Shown here piece by piece: positions 22,901-37,700 of a stretch of 64,000 nt of DNA. Source of the DNA: Thunnus maccoyii (taxonomy: Eukaryota > Chordata > Actinopteri > Scombriformes > Scombridae); contig NC_056546.1 of NCBI RefSeq assembly GCF_910596095.1, positions 17,941,925 through 18,005,924 of the forward strand. The letters are read 5' to 3'. The position numbers and the translations under genes are program-made. The notes under the pieces are model-generated. The model searched no databases and was not told the DNA's origin. It saw only the letters and a list, made by a program, of their open reading frames with translations. The stretch's first letter is position 1; every line of letters starts with the position of its first letter.

Positions 22901-25900
22901 TTGTCATTGTTAGTTTGACAGTCCATGATTCACAATTTTTTTTTTGCAATAATCCATTTGGTTCAAATCATTAAACACATAGACAAGCACAAAATGTGAC
23001 TTGAAATATCATCATGAAGTGCTTTGGATCCCTTGAGAATTTTTACTTTTGGTTTTGGTGTAAGTCGCTGTTTATCTGAGAGTGACCATTCAAAGGGAAC
23101 CTGAGAAGTCTGCCGGTCTGATCATCATTGTGGTGGACTTCAGTGAGTAGCCTGAGCCTTTCCAGTAGTACCATTTGATTCCATTGAAGCGATTTGAGTT
23201 TTGACCTTGTTGGTAATACATTCCATTTAAATTGGATGGACCGCAGGCATCAAACCACCAACCTAGAACATAAAAAGATATGTTATCAGTTTAAATGTAA
23301 TTTCAGAGATAATGCATTTGAGTCTGTATACAACAGGGACGGTGATGTCTTGTATGTTGTATGGTATGTTTTAGGAATGGGTTAATGTGGTGGACTAAAC
23401 ACAGTGCTTGTCTCTAGCTCTCTTGAAAGTATAGAGGGTTGGGATCTGAATGAGCAAATGAGCATTAAATTACATTTTTCAAGCTATAAACACAATTATA
23501 TGCTTCTGTCTGTTATATGCTTCTGTCTAACAAGTAGCATTACTAATGTTCCACTTGTGGCTCATTGATGTCAAGGCATCACTTGAGCAGCTAGTTGAAG
23601 TGTCAGTACACTCTTCTCTTTGGTGTCAAGGCAGGTATTTCAGTAACATCAACAGCAAAACTACTACTGCATACTGTAGAGATGGATTATCATTTCTCAT
23701 GGATACTTTTTGTTCTAGGTCCTCAAGGCACTTTTTTAAGTTTTCATTGGTGTGTGCTGGGCAGAGACTGGCGGATAACTTGATGCACCGTCTAAGGCAG
23801 TAATAACTGAGCTGTCATACCTACGCCCTGGGAATAGCATGTGCATTTCTTAAACTGTTAAAATATAAAAAATGTTGATCTTTCTGGTTCAAAAAATAAA
23901 TAATGATAGGGAGCTCATAGGATTTGTAAAACTATGGTCTCCCGTTTTAGGAACGTAGCTAAAGCTGCCATATAAAGTATACATTGAGTTACGTAACGGA
24001 GAATATGTGACAAGTTAGATAGACAGATATTTATTAGTCTTTTGTAAATTCATTGTGTTCCATACAGCAGTCGTCAGACAGACAACTGTGATACCAAACA
24101 GACAGCTACGATACCAAAAAACAAAACAACAGCACCAACAACATTCACATTAGAGCACCTTAGCATAATCACAGACCTATACACAACATATCACCAAAGT
24201 GCTCTACATATTATAAGGTGCAGCATCCCCACACTCAGAGGTTTAGTTATTTTTCTTTCACAGTTTTCTATGCAGTACTGGTCGGCACGAATGATCTGCA
24301 AGCCTGGTTGATTTGGAGAGATGGCACCATATACCGTCTGCCTGATGCCAGTTGTATGTTCCATGATTATAGTGAATGATGCAGTGGCTAAAAACCACTC
24401 AATGTTAAGTTTTTGGGGATTGTTGCCTCCCAAATCCATTGCAATTACAGAATGCACAGCTTGGAGGGTATTATCCTCCTTAAACCATGACCACTTGCCA
24501 ACAAAATAACATATGTAATCAAATTTTCATACATTTTCAAAGAGAAATTTCCATGATTGGACTCAAATCTTTTGAACATACTCAACCCACAAGAATAGAG
24601 ACTAGTGCTGCATCCTGCTGCACAATATTATAAAACTGTCTTTCCAGCTCAGATAACCAAGTAGCCACGTAGCACTCTCTCTCTCAGACACGTACAGCGC
24701 CCCCCCCCATCCTCCTGTCAATGACACAGACATCTTTACTACTGTCTGTCTTTCCCTCTCTCACTCATACCTGCGACTTCTCCTCATCTCCTATATTTCT
24801 GTGCTGTTTTGGTCACAATTCATCTTTTCTTTTTGCAGCTGTCTCTCAGACCTGTAACGTTCAGCTTCACTGTAGCTCATGTAGTTAATTTCAAAAACTC
24901 TCTCTGTCGTCATCCTGCTGTTGATTTCGATTTTCAGATTCATGCAAAAATGTTCTCTCTAAGAAGCAATTTACCTATTTTATTTTATTGGTTACACAAA
25001 TAACCCAAGCTCCAAACTCTTTAACTAAGCCTTCCTAGAGTTTAATTAATGGCACATTAATTTAGAACAGCAAACTAACACTGTCCTGGACTTCTAACAC
25101 TGTTATACTGTCCTGGACTGCTGTTGCCCCCCTAATAATCAAACCATCACTAAGTATGTGTGTAAAGTCTTTCTTAAGTACTTAGTAACTAGGCTGCACC
25201 ATTAAAACTTAAGAAATGTCTAATCCAGTAGTAATGAGCAAATTGGTTGCTAGGAAACATCTGTACCACCATCCAATAAGAAACAAGCATCTATATAAAA
25301 AGGAAGTCACTATAGCAACACAAACTGTAACATTACTTCCAAAAATAACAGTTTTAGGGGCCAAAAAATGAACTTAGCTGAAAAAGAACTTAGCCTCCAG
25401 TCCTTTATGAATGTAGGTAGAACTAGTTTGTGTGGTGCAACCAGTTTTAACTTAGTGATGTGGAAGTCTTCGCTTGGTAAACACTTGAAGCTAAATTTGA
25501 ATTTACAATCAGTTGGTGCAACAGGCCCCAGTTACTAAAAGTTAATTCAACACCTACTAGTCTATCAGAATCAAGAATTTTTAGTGGGCCTCGTGTAGAG
25601 CCGGTGTTATACTTTCCACGTCTGTGAATATGCTAGGGTCCGCATGACGTAATTTTGTCATCAGAGGGTGTATACGTAGGCTCTGTGTGGACATCCACAT
25701 ACCTCCAATTTGTTGTGACTGCGTGTCCACCTCGCTACGATCAATAGATGCCGATCTACTGCGCGTGTGTGGAACGTGTCCTCCAAGCGGACTCCAGAAA
25801 CTAGTATAAACGGAACTACCACACGTCCATGGTGTCTGCAGTTGTCCGTGTACAAGTCCGCTTGGAAGTATATTCAGGGCTTAACAGTTTAATTCAGTTC

Positions 25901-28900
25901 AGATATATTTATTTATTTATTTATTTATTAATATTAATTAATACAATTCAATACAAAAACTGTGCAGTAAAGTACTCCGTGTGAAGCTTATTTTTGGAAT
26001 GGTATGAGAGTGGAGTTGATTCAACTCTGTGGTAAAAGTTTTAGTTAGTAGTTGGTGTTATATTGGACTTCTGTATTTTTAGATACTTCAAATATTTTTT
26101 CATCTAATCTATCAGTCTTTTTTTCATTCATGACAGGCAGCTGCATATTCTTAATGGCAGACTCTGCATTCCTCTTTACTGGATCAGTGCCACTAAGTCA
26201 TGATTGTGCATAATATTCATATGGCAAGACCCTTGTGAGAGACCCCTCATGGGAAAAAAAGGGATAGGGTTAGGGTTTTCATGCTTTCATGCTCCCTTGG
26301 CAGACCCCAGTACAGAGGGAGACAAAATTCTGGCAGCTGAGTCACTTTGAAGGGAATGGAGGAGGACCTCTAAGCTGCAAGAGGAGAAAGGGAAAAGCTC
26401 TGTTCCCAGGCTATTAATGTCAGCCATTGTAGAGGCTGAATTCCCTAATGAGTTGATCAGTGATTAACTCTGAGCTAATTGTGCCCTTTGACCACAAAAG
26501 TGCGGGAGCCCTTAAAATGCCCTTGAAGATTTTTGGAGGAAGTGCCAAGAAATATTTGGGTGGGTGGGAATTTGTTCTGCAAAAAGTGCAGATTACAAAT
26601 TGATGCCATTATTGTATTTTCCTGATAAGCACAATTGCAAAAAGCACAAGTCATTTACAAAAGAGTGTTTCTTACCCCCTGTTGTCAGTTGTGAACATTT
26701 GCAAACACATTTGTCGTTGTCTGCATCCTTTGTACTGAAATCACTTCCTGGCTGCCCAATGCTGCTTATTTTGCCTGCTGTTCCACTGAAGCCTTTAAGG
26801 TGTATCCTGTAGAATGGAAAAGGAAAAATGAAGGAAGGAGGAGGAGGAAGTCTGTAATTGCTGTTCCTCAAAAGGCAACTGACTTTTACAGTTCTTAGCT
26901 TTAGCTACACTGCTACTGGATACTTAAAGATTATTTTGGCATAGGTTTTACTATTTAATTTGTAATTTTAATTTGTATGAATTATTTGGAATTACTGAGC
27001 CAGCTCACTAAAGACCATGTTGGTCATATTCAAGTGGACTTGAGGCCTGAATGCAAGTATGTTGAATTGGAGCATTTCAAGGTCTGTTTGTCAAAGAAAA
27101 TATCCATTCAACTCTTGAAATCAGCTTATGTATGGAAAAGAAAACACTTCTGAAGGTTGTGTTATTGCCAAGAGGTGCAGACTGAATGTTAGAAATCCAA
27201 GACATTTTATGTATTTCCTATTTTTCAAATGCTGGCCAGTTTTATTACATTTTCTTTGGCCTAATGCCAGTACACCATTATCAGGAAGTAAATAGTCCTA
27301 TAAAGCAAAAACCTCCTTTCAGAGGAATTTCTATAGTATGTTTTACTTGTAGATAGTAGAAATAAGTCAGTATGTATGATTATAAACTAGTCTTTCCAAT
27401 TGTATTTACTATAGATAAATATATGTATATAATATTAACTGTCAGTGAACCAATTGTAGAGAATTGACTTGATAATCAGACTGAATTGCAGATTGAATCA
27501 TTAAACTTCATTATTCATTCTATTATGATCGCTTAATTGACCCAGGTTTGTAGAGAATGTTGTGTGATACAACCAAAGCGCTTATGCTTTTACCTTTGGG
27601 AAGATGTTCATGCATGAAATTAGGTGTTATACACTACATGAGCATTCTTCTAAAGATGATGCTTCAGAGCTGTTTTTTATTTGTTTGGCAATGCATCTTG
27701 TTTTAAGGACTGTTGCTTTTGAATGTTGTCGCTAACATAGTTGTTAATTTATTCATTATTCTGAATAATAAATTATTCATATAATGATTGCAAGGCTTTT
27801 GGTTTTGAGGCTGTGCTTTAGTTATGCTTCTTGATCAGGTTTTTGGTATGTTTTCAGGATAGCAGACTTAAAAAGTGCTGTTTTATGAGAAAAGTGGTTA
27901 TTATTGGCTGATGGGCTTGTCCTTAATAACATGAGCTACATGAGAAATTGAATTTTGGCTCAAAGCAGAAACTAAACAAAACATAATTGCAACCTAGTAT
28001 CTGACACATTTATTACTAAGGGAAAATGTCTTTGATGTTGTCAATACAACCAACCTGTAATTCTGTGCTTCACCATCAAGAGTAAACTGGTCATATTGGG
28101 AAAATCCAGAGTTTCCTTCCCAGTCGTTCAGCTGGATCCTTAGTTTGTAAGATTGTTGATTTGTCAGTCTGGAGACAAATTCATTTCCCAACCAAAATTC
28201 ACCTGAAGCTTCTCCAAACCCCTGCAAAGGCACACAAGAACATTTAAAGGTGACCCGTTATGCTCATTTCCAGCTTTATATTTTTATTCTGGGACTCCAC
28301 TAGAGTAGCTTTGCATGATGCACAGTTCAAAAAACTCTTTATTTATCTTATACTGGCCCTTTATGCAGCCCCTCAGTTCAGCCTCCTTCTCTAACAGGCA
28401 GTCTTAGCTCCTGTCTCTTTAAGACCCCCCTCCCGATGAGCACACTCTGTTCTGATTGGACAGCTTTTCGGAAGCCTGCTGAGGGGCAGCCGTATCAGAG
28501 TCGTGTTAAGTTACTGCTGATGAAAACCCAACATTTCCTGCTTTTGTCGTAGTTGTTGTAGATAACGGACTTTTATTGTGAATTTCTGAAGAATTTAAAG
28601 GAAATGAAATGTGTTCCTCATCGAATTAGCAGAGCTTCGTTAGTAAAAGTTAGTAAAACCTGGGCAACACAACAACATATTAAGATATTTGGAGCTATAT
28701 GTTCAGTGGATCAGTTGGAAATAATGCAGGCAGGAATATTACAAGCTGAAACAGCCACAGTGATGATGGTGTTTGATGAAGAGGTGCAGACAACTAGCAC
28801 ACCTCCAGCAGGTGAACTACTTATTTGGATTTGTAATGGAAAAACACTCACATCGTGCCAGCTCAACTTGAGTCATGGCTTAGTGTGACTACTCCCAAAA

Positions 28901-31900
28901 CAATGGAAAAATGCCATAATCTTAGTGGAACAGAGCAGTGAACTGGCACGCTGTACGTGGAGCAGATGACAACATATAAAGAAATCCATCATGAGCTGAT
29001 GTCAGCTCGGGCTGAAAGAAGAAAAAACTGTTGGGAACTGAGCGTTCAGAGCAGTCTGAAGCCAGTGCTTTTTGCTCACAGGGATTACTTCTACATACGT
29101 TTACCTCATTATTTGACACTATGGCCACGTATAATATGAGCATCCAACATTGTAACATTATATATATGACTGAAAATAAGGAAAAGCATAACAGGTCTCC
29201 TTAAGCTAAACCTTGTTGAACCTCATCAATAGAGTTGTGTAGATTTTCTACTCACAAAACTATGTTCTGTACATGGCTTTGCTACATTGCAAGGTTATTT
29301 TCACTGGAACTAAAATATTGAATTACACAAAACAACATCCATCATTATATTTTCATGGGAAAGTATGTAAATTTCATCTGAACTTGCATTGTGGTATGAA
29401 TAAAGAACAGCACATTAATGTTTTATGTTAAAATAATTACTCTGTAGGGACTTTACATTTTTTGGCAACAATGTGTTGTTGGGCCATAAATCTCCTACTT
29501 GGTGTAGACAGTGCTAGTCAATCATTTAATTTTGGAAATCATCTAGATCCCTTCCCCTCCACTATAATTGTAAGTTAATAAGCACTGTCTCATGTGCATT
29601 TACAAAAATGCTAAATATGCTGTGATCAGATCTGATATCTAAAAAATGGCAAATAGCTAAAAAATGTTTTTTGGAAATGTTGACTTTGCTGGCAATATGT
29701 TTGTGAATAGCAGATGGTTATCATGTCTTGTGTTAATATTTGCATTTTCCTTCTTCTTCTTTGCACTGCTTGTATGTCAGAAATTGCCTCTAACAGTGCA
29801 GAATCACAAGCACTTAAAACGCTTTCAGTTGATGGCCAAAACCAAACCCATCTACTGCATTGTGCATTTGGCATGAAAACCGTATCCTAGGTTATATTTT
29901 TTTAAGGAAAGAATTTCTTCTTGATAGCTGTTTACCTTTTTATACTCTTGCCACGTACGGTGAAAGTCAACACGCCCGTCAAAGCGTTTTTGTAGTACTG
30001 TCCAGCCACCTCCCTCCGTCTCCATGTCACAGAAAGCCTTCAGACACAAAGAAAAAAGGGGTTACCCAATTAATAATTGACAATCAATGTTCTGTAAAGA
30101 ATTCATGCTCATTTATAATTTGACAAAGGCATCTTATTTCAGTTTGGTTTAGATAACTGCAGTGAAGAGATACAGAACTGAAGTCCAAGTCTTACTTGCT
30201 GAAAAGTATCTAAGGAGATCACAGTTCTAGCTCAAGCATGCACATCATTAATGGAGGTCTGAGAACATTTTAATTTAACTGCCCCGCCCTCAAACACAAT
30301 ACTGGTAGTGTCTGAACACTTGATCCAGTGGTCTGGAGTGTTTATGCATTTACAAGGTTATGTAAGTGCGTGTATCATTGCATTATTTACCTTCTATACT
30401 AATGTGTGCACACATACATGCCGAGTGATCCTCTTCTATAGTACCACAGATTATTGCACTATTTTTTAAAGTTCTAGTTATAGCTGATTTTGAGGTTAAA
30501 CCAGCTTGAAATGAATAAACAGAGTTACTTTACCTTAACCTCTAGCGTAGTGTTGGGTAATGTGAGAGTGTAGACTCCACTCTGGGTGTTTCCGGACTTG
30601 AAGACAGCAGCACAGTCCATGTATGTGGTGGGAGTATCCTGCATCATGGCAGTTGTAGTCTCTGCAGAAGAAATAAGTCTTGGTAATTTGGCAGCACAAC
30701 TTTGTTCAGCATTCCTGTCCTCCTTTCATAATTTAACACTCTCCGACAAAAAAGGTTACATACATATGCCCCTTTTCACAGCAGACATTTTGATTTGTCA
30801 CAGTAGGAAAATTGTAAATGTCTTTTTTTTTCTATTCAAGTGTCTCAACATTGTGACAGTGAGCCGGCATGCACAGGACCCTGAAACTGAAGCAGCTAAA
30901 TAGAATTCAGCCTTCATTCATTTTATTATTTACACTTGTGCTTTACTTACATGTGACATGTCAAAATATTTTCAGTGAAAAGCCTTTTACTTCAGTGTGA
31001 CTGTTTTGAAAGTGAGACGCAGGCCTTCTTTTGTGCTGTCCAATACAACAGCAGTATCATACCTTACAGCCTCGAAAACACGCACATAGTCTTGGCCTAC
31101 AGGTCAAGGTGTTTTAACAGTTTGAATATGATACTTAACCCTCCTGTTGACCTCAGGTCAAATTCAAATTCTTTCATCTAATTGCCTGAAAACCACATTG
31201 ATGGTTCCATACCACACACTTTGCAAGTAAAAGTAATGATCACTACTTTCATTGAATTTTGGGTGTTTTATTAAAATTTATAGCACCCGTGCACTTTTGT
31301 CCTCCCGAGTCAAAATTGACCCGGAGGACAAAAGTTGCATGGTCGACGGGAAGACAACAGGAGGGTTAAGAGTGCATACTTAGTCTGACTCTCTTTTGTA
31401 ATTATATTGTAAAGGAGTTCCCATGGCCTGTACTGTTGACTCACCTCGAGCTGTGCCGATAGAGAGGGTGTGAATGAGGTTGTTCACGGTGTCCAGCAGC
31501 TCCTGTTGCTGATGCTGCAGGACGGTGTTGTTAGAGGAGACTTTGAGCAGCTGCTGCTCCAGCTGGCCTATGATGGCTGTCTGCTTCTGTATTAGAGTCT
31601 GAAGCTGCTCCTTTTCTTCTCGAAGCGTCTTCAGCTCCACCTGCCTCTGTTCCTCCATCTCTTCCACCTTCTTCTCCAGGACGCTGAGTGAGAAGCAGGT
31701 GAGAAATTCAGAAATGGGCTTTGCCTTTGCTTTCTGCATAAGTCTACAACTGTGTTAGTGACCCTCAAAATTGGTTTTCTGATTTAAAAAAACACCTATG
31801 GAGTATTTTTAAAAATTAGTTTTTGGGTTGAAAATCAGTTGTGTTTTATAAAATGTCTTTTTTTTAACGCACTATTGTTGCCATGTGATTGTGAGTCCTC

Positions 31901-34667
31901 ACCTGTTTTTGTCATTCAACTTGTTTATTTCATTTGTTTGGACTATTAGTTGTTTTTCCAAATTGTTGGTTGACAAGGAATTCTCAAGAAGTTGTCGCTC
32001 AAGTCGAGTTGTATGACTAATTACCTAGAAATACAAGAACAAGGTAAAACAGTTAAATCAGGCTTTGTCTAGTAGATACAATTTTTAAATAGTCCATGAT
32101 AATTTAAACGTTTGTACCCTTATCAAGTCATTTATTCACAACTTAAAACAGGATATGTTGTTATGTAACACTAATTTACTATAAACAGCAAAATAGTTAA
32201 GAACTATTTCATGCCATTGCGTCTGGCATTTCTCAATTTTGATGTTCAATATTATATACAGACTGGATATGAGTAAAAAGGCACAAGACAAACAAGATGA
32301 TATACAAAAAAGAACAATAAAGAACAAAGTATTAAAAACAACATAACACTCTTAACATAATTTTTGCATATTGCAATTTTTCACAATAATTTGGATAATC
32401 TTTTCTGTATTCCATTAATGGATTAGGTTCAACACCAGCTCAGTTTACACCTCGAGCGGGGACAAACAGCAATTTGCAAAGCGGAAAAATGTGACAGGAA
32501 AGAACAACCAAATTCCAATAGAGCAGACATACCTGAACTAGGGAAACAAGAATCCATGTATTTTCACAGACAGACGTATTGAACTAAATTCTGGGGTTAG
32601 GGGACCTTGCCTCTAATTTCCCAGTTCGGAGGAACTGAACTCAGCAAAAAGCAGGTTGTTTACATGGATCATAGCTATGTGTCTCCAATGGAGCTGTTGA
32701 TGTCTTTGAACAGACGGATGTCTGATTGTGACAAACTGATAGACCCTTTCTGTGGGAATACAAGTGTGCTAATAACAGGAAATGCTGTACAGTTGGCTCA
32801 CATAAGGTCATTGACGTGTAGCCACAATAATAAACTGACGCAGTAATGCCTGTTTTTCCCTATTTTTTAAAACCCTGAGGCTAGACCATTTAATGCAGTG
32901 TATCATAGAGCACGCTCAGGCTTTCTTATGGAAAGAAAAGGGATATTAAACATACCAATACATTCAAGTCATTAAAAAACAACTGATAAACTCACATTTT
33001 GCTCAGAAATCTGTTTTTCATATACAGTATGTGTTTTAAACTTCTGTGTGTTTAAAAAACAGGCAATGCAGCCTCACCTGTGCCTCCACGTTAATCAGTT
33101 TCCTTGTTTGCTCTGCAGTTTGACTCAGTATGTTTGTTCCAATCTCAATCATTGTGGCTGTGTGGTTGTGCACAGCAGTCTGTTGGATTTGTACCATGTC
33201 CTGTTTCATGCTGTCCTGTATGTAGTTCTCCAGCTGCAGAACAGAATAAAGACAGTTATCAGCATCTTAAACCGATACGCTTTCAGTGGTTTTGTAGTGT
33301 CTGCACAATCCTGCTTTACATTCATACAGTATTTTACAGATTGACAGCTCAGAGCTGCTCACGACAATCTGCTGCTGTAATGTTGAACACAGAGCAGCTC
33401 TGTTTTTTTGCTGGAGTTTTAAAGGCCTCTCTCAAGACAAGCTTGAGAAGTCACTTGTTCTCTTTTCTGCTCAGATTTGCCCTGTTGGTTCAGGGACTGA
33501 CATTCTTCTGAGTATTCAGTGTACAATGACTGGAATGCAGTTAACACCATTGTCATAGAGAGCGAACTGTCAATGAGACAGTTACATAATTTTACGATAG
33601 CTGACGCTCTCTATTATTACTACTGGGTGTGTAGCCATGCTTTACAGGAAAATAATTAAAGAAATAAGAAAGTCACAATGTATTATGTTCAAACTCAAGA
33701 ACTTCTGTGGACAAATAGTTTTGCTATTTTGCTCCGTCTTTACACATTAGTTGGAATAGTTCACCCTCTCATAAGATGTGTAGAAGTCTCCCCAAAGTAT
33801 CTTGACAGCAATCATTTCAAAAGTGTGTATTACCATCATTTTTAGTGTATTGTATTCTAAAATTGTGTGAGAATATGTATTTAATATGTATGTATGTATT
33901 AAATACATATTATGTATTTATTTGGCAATAAAGTGATGTTGCTGTAGCAGAGTATAATGATGAAGCATCATTGTTCAATTATTTAAGCCAAAGCAATATA
34001 AGTCAAGACAAGTCGTCCCGTGACGACTTTTCAATTGTTTTTTATTATATCCTGTCAAATATTTTATAAGCTTCTTAGAATTTAAACATAAATCATTTAG
34101 TGTAGCGGTTGTTTGGTTCTTGAATATCAAAATATGTCATGTGTTCCTAGAAGGATAATGAAATAATAAATGAGTAAACTGACTCAAGATGATATAAAAC
34201 ATTTTGAGTTATGATGTAACCTCAAACTTTTCAACCAAAGGAATATTACAGTGGCTTGGAGAATAGATGCCTTCAGAGTGGGAAAAGGTCAATGTTTCAT
34301 CTTTACCACATTTGTTCTTATGTACCTTACAGTATTGCCAGATTTAGACCAGGACCAATCATTAAGTTATTTCCTGCATGGTGTTCCTGAGTGGCAATCA
34401 GGTCACACGACTCGTAAACAGGATGGAAGTGTTGAGTGAGGAGTTACATCCTTCATGACAGTGTGACTTCTGTAGAGGTGGAAACCAGCGTCAGTCGAAT
34501 ATCTTTGTCGTTTACGGTAAGTTTGCATAATCACGTTGGCTATTTACTCGTCTGTCAGTAATGCGACCCCCAAATAGCCATTTTTATTATTGTTTTTCCC
34601 CCATGGCAAATACAACCAACAGCTGCAATTAGTGCTGATTTTGTTTGCCTTCCTTTCTTGTTCTTAG

Positions 34668-34708
<41 letters not shown>

Positions 34709-37700
34709 TGAGTGGTAGGTTGTACTTTGAAATGTTGGCAGGACGTCCCATTGACAGTCAATGATCTAATCAGTTGTTTACTCCGTCTGCCTCAGAGGCG
34801 TCAGTGAAGAATGACTATGTTCCTCCTTCACACAAAAGCATGACAACAGATTGTTTTCCTCAGTTGTTGACAGCTAGTGCAGCATAGATTTTTCAGAAAT
34901 GAAGTGAAGATACTTAATAGTTGTCTACTGTAAACTATGATCTATTTGGAACTTGTTGATCATAAGTAGGCTGCTTTCTAGACACCTAAAATTATTTATG
35001 TGACAGCACTGTGAAGTTATTTAAGCTCTTAAGTGACAGTCTGATTCCTCTAAATGAGTTGGCGATTACTTGTTCTCTCAAGTTATTTGGACTAAATGTA
35101 AGCTCTGCCATCATTGTCCGCAATTAACTTTTTGACTCACCAGCCAAGGGGACTGGTGGATGAATAATCCACCCGCCAAGCATATTTTTTACCGGCCAAA
35201 ATAATTAATTGCCTTTTTGTGTCACATACACATTCGTTTCAGTACATTTCATTGAGATAATAAGGTATTGTGTTGAATACAAACTTAAAGGAGAGGCCAG
35301 ACCAGAATTTGAAGCAAAATTATTTAATTATAATGAGTTTTACACGCGTAATTATAGTCATTGTGTATTGCACTCTGAGCACTTCCAAATGTGCTGGTCA
35401 CACTATTCTTTCTGTGTGAACACTGTCAGACTGTCTTCAGCACTCCTACAGTTTTGCGGCACTGTTTAGACACACCTAAAGCACAAACATGGTGCACGTG
35501 TCTACACTGTATGGGCTGTATGTACTGTATGTATACACTGGCTATGGGCCATCATGCCATTACATGACTATTTTGGTACAGACATTTACCCGCCAGTGTG
35601 GTGCATAGCCTTCCAAGATTTACTCGCCAAACGGAAAATCTACCCACATTTGGTGCCTGGCGGGTGTTAATTTTGGACCCTGTCTGCCATCCACCCATCC
35701 ACTCCTGTAAAAGATTGACATATATCACCTTTTTATACCTACTTATTCCTGTTCAGGGTTGCTGGGAGCTGAAACTTGTCACATCATTGAGTGGGTACAT
35801 TTTACCCAATTCATCTTCTAAATCTAAAGTAGAATTTCATCATTTGAATATTTCCTTACATAATTTTTGAGGGGAGCATTTATGCCTTTTGTTAGATAGT
35901 GGGCAGTGAAGAGGCAGACAGGAAACATGGGGAGAGAGAGATGGGTATGATGTGCAACAAGAGTCCCTGGCTGGAATCGAACCAGAGACGCTGTAGTTGT
36001 GTGCCACACGCTTTAACCATTCGGCTATTGGAATGCCCCCTCCCTTATATAATCTTAAATAACTTGAAGTTGCACCCAAGGTAGCAGGCTTATAGCTACC
36101 ATAGTAGACCAACCAGTTTTTTTTGGTTTTTTAGTATTAAACTGCAGGAGAAATGTGGCTTTCTCATCTTCACACCTCCCTGTTTCAGCACCTCATTTCT
36201 TTACCACATTAAAAAGCCTGCCAGGCTCAGTGATAAAGGGTTGGTTTATGCTTGATCAGAACTACTTTGAGCAACGCATTGTCTGCCCGCAGCAGAAATC
36301 AAAAGTGTTTATAGTTGTTTCGAATGGCTACGCTCAAAGGCTGGGCAAAGTCGGATGTTGGTCGGCGTACATGTTCAGACGGTCTTTGCCAGAAGACATT
36401 CATAGTGTTGCACTCAGTTATTCACATGAAAAATTACATAGTTGTGTCTAGAATGAAAAAAGATAGCCAGACAGAGAAGTTCAAACCCTGGCTTCTTTCA
36501 TGCCTCCGCACAGCTGGCAAATCACTGCGTGAAGTGGGTTTGACCGTCCCATTGTTGCGTTTAGAAAGTTACAGAAATGTCCCTGCACAGCCCCCCTAAT
36601 CCAACGTCAGAAAGGTAGAAAAAAGATGGAGTATACTGTCTCTTAAATAGTCTTTTTCACATAATTTTGCTGGTTCGCTAAATGTATTAATGGCCATAAC
36701 ACACTTTCCTACTGATAAAGACCTTTATCTTTCCCCTTTTTGTTCCAGAGCCATAGTAAGGTATAATATTTGATAGTGAGAACCTGTATTATACTTATTA
36801 GACATCATTTGTGTTGTTAAAATAGATTTTTACAACTCACTTCTGTTCTTTATGGCAAAGTATCAAAGTTAATTTTTAGAGGCAACATTTGTGTTGTGAA
36901 ACTTAACCATCTGTCTTAACACCTTAGCTGTGATTTCTTTCCCCATATTCATCTTCTCCTGTGCAAATGACAAACCAGAAGTCGCTAATGTACTGTATAT
37001 GTGCATCTAAATGTTTGATAAACTGTCAATCAGCAATACGTCTTTGCAGGTAAGAGGAATAGAAAGTATAAATTGTCACTGTGTCAGATGGGTTGTTGGA
37101 CTTTGTTCGCTTGCTTTGTAAACTGGCTTAAGATTTCTGGAAAGACACTTGAATGTGCCTGTGTGTGCGTAGTTACTGAGTAGCAGCGTCTCGTTCATGA
37201 AGAACATCAAAGAAGAGTGCCCTCTGAGCTCTCCCGTGGAACGGATCAGAGCTCGTTTTATGTTACGAGACGGGAACCGTGTGATCAAGCTGTGAGAAGT
37301 TCTCGTCTTGTCTGGCTCGTCTTGTATAGTTCTCATCATTAATCACACTCTGAAGAGGGAGAGGCGAGGGAGCCAGAAAAGAGGCCGTTCAGTTCTTTCA
37401 CGCGCACAAGCAATGGCTCAACAAACTGAAAAGAGAAGTATGCATCCCTCGCGTGGACACCTGTGATGAGTCTTTGTCAGTCGCCGAACTCATTATGTCC
37501 TTTTTCAAAGAAGGAAAGTGTCTCACAGGCACTCAGCAATCTTTGTGTGTTTGTTTCAACATTGGCCGTGTGAAAATAGATCACATTAATTCAATTAGGC
37601 AACTAATTTGATAATCAATGAATTGTTTGAGTTCCTTTACAAGCAAAAATGCCAAACAGTTCATGGTTTTAGGTTCTCAAATATGAATATTTGCTGCCTT

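Noticed and set aside
24191..24457. 88-aa minus-strand open frame in angpt2 downstream sequence
   Set aside because: Looked protein-like at first, but I recognise no family, and the plus-strand frame here is equally open.
25560..25870. GC-richer patch with many CpG, following a 'ggtgcaacaggcccc' motif
   Set aside because: It may be an old Harbinger-type element, but I could not find a matching pair of ends or a duplication.
26262..26280. Telomere-like GGGATAGGGTTAGGGTTTT
   Set aside because: Only one and a half TTAGGG units; too short to mean an interstitial telomere.
33104..33511. 135-aa plus-strand open frame
   Set aside because: It overlaps angpt2 exon 33078-33233 in antisense and continues into intron; a shadow frame.
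35950..36039. tRNA-like sequence with A and B boxes on the minus strand
   Set aside because: It is the head of a SINE: it continues into a tRNA-unrelated body that recurs at 5403-5490, and the acceptor arm does not pair properly.
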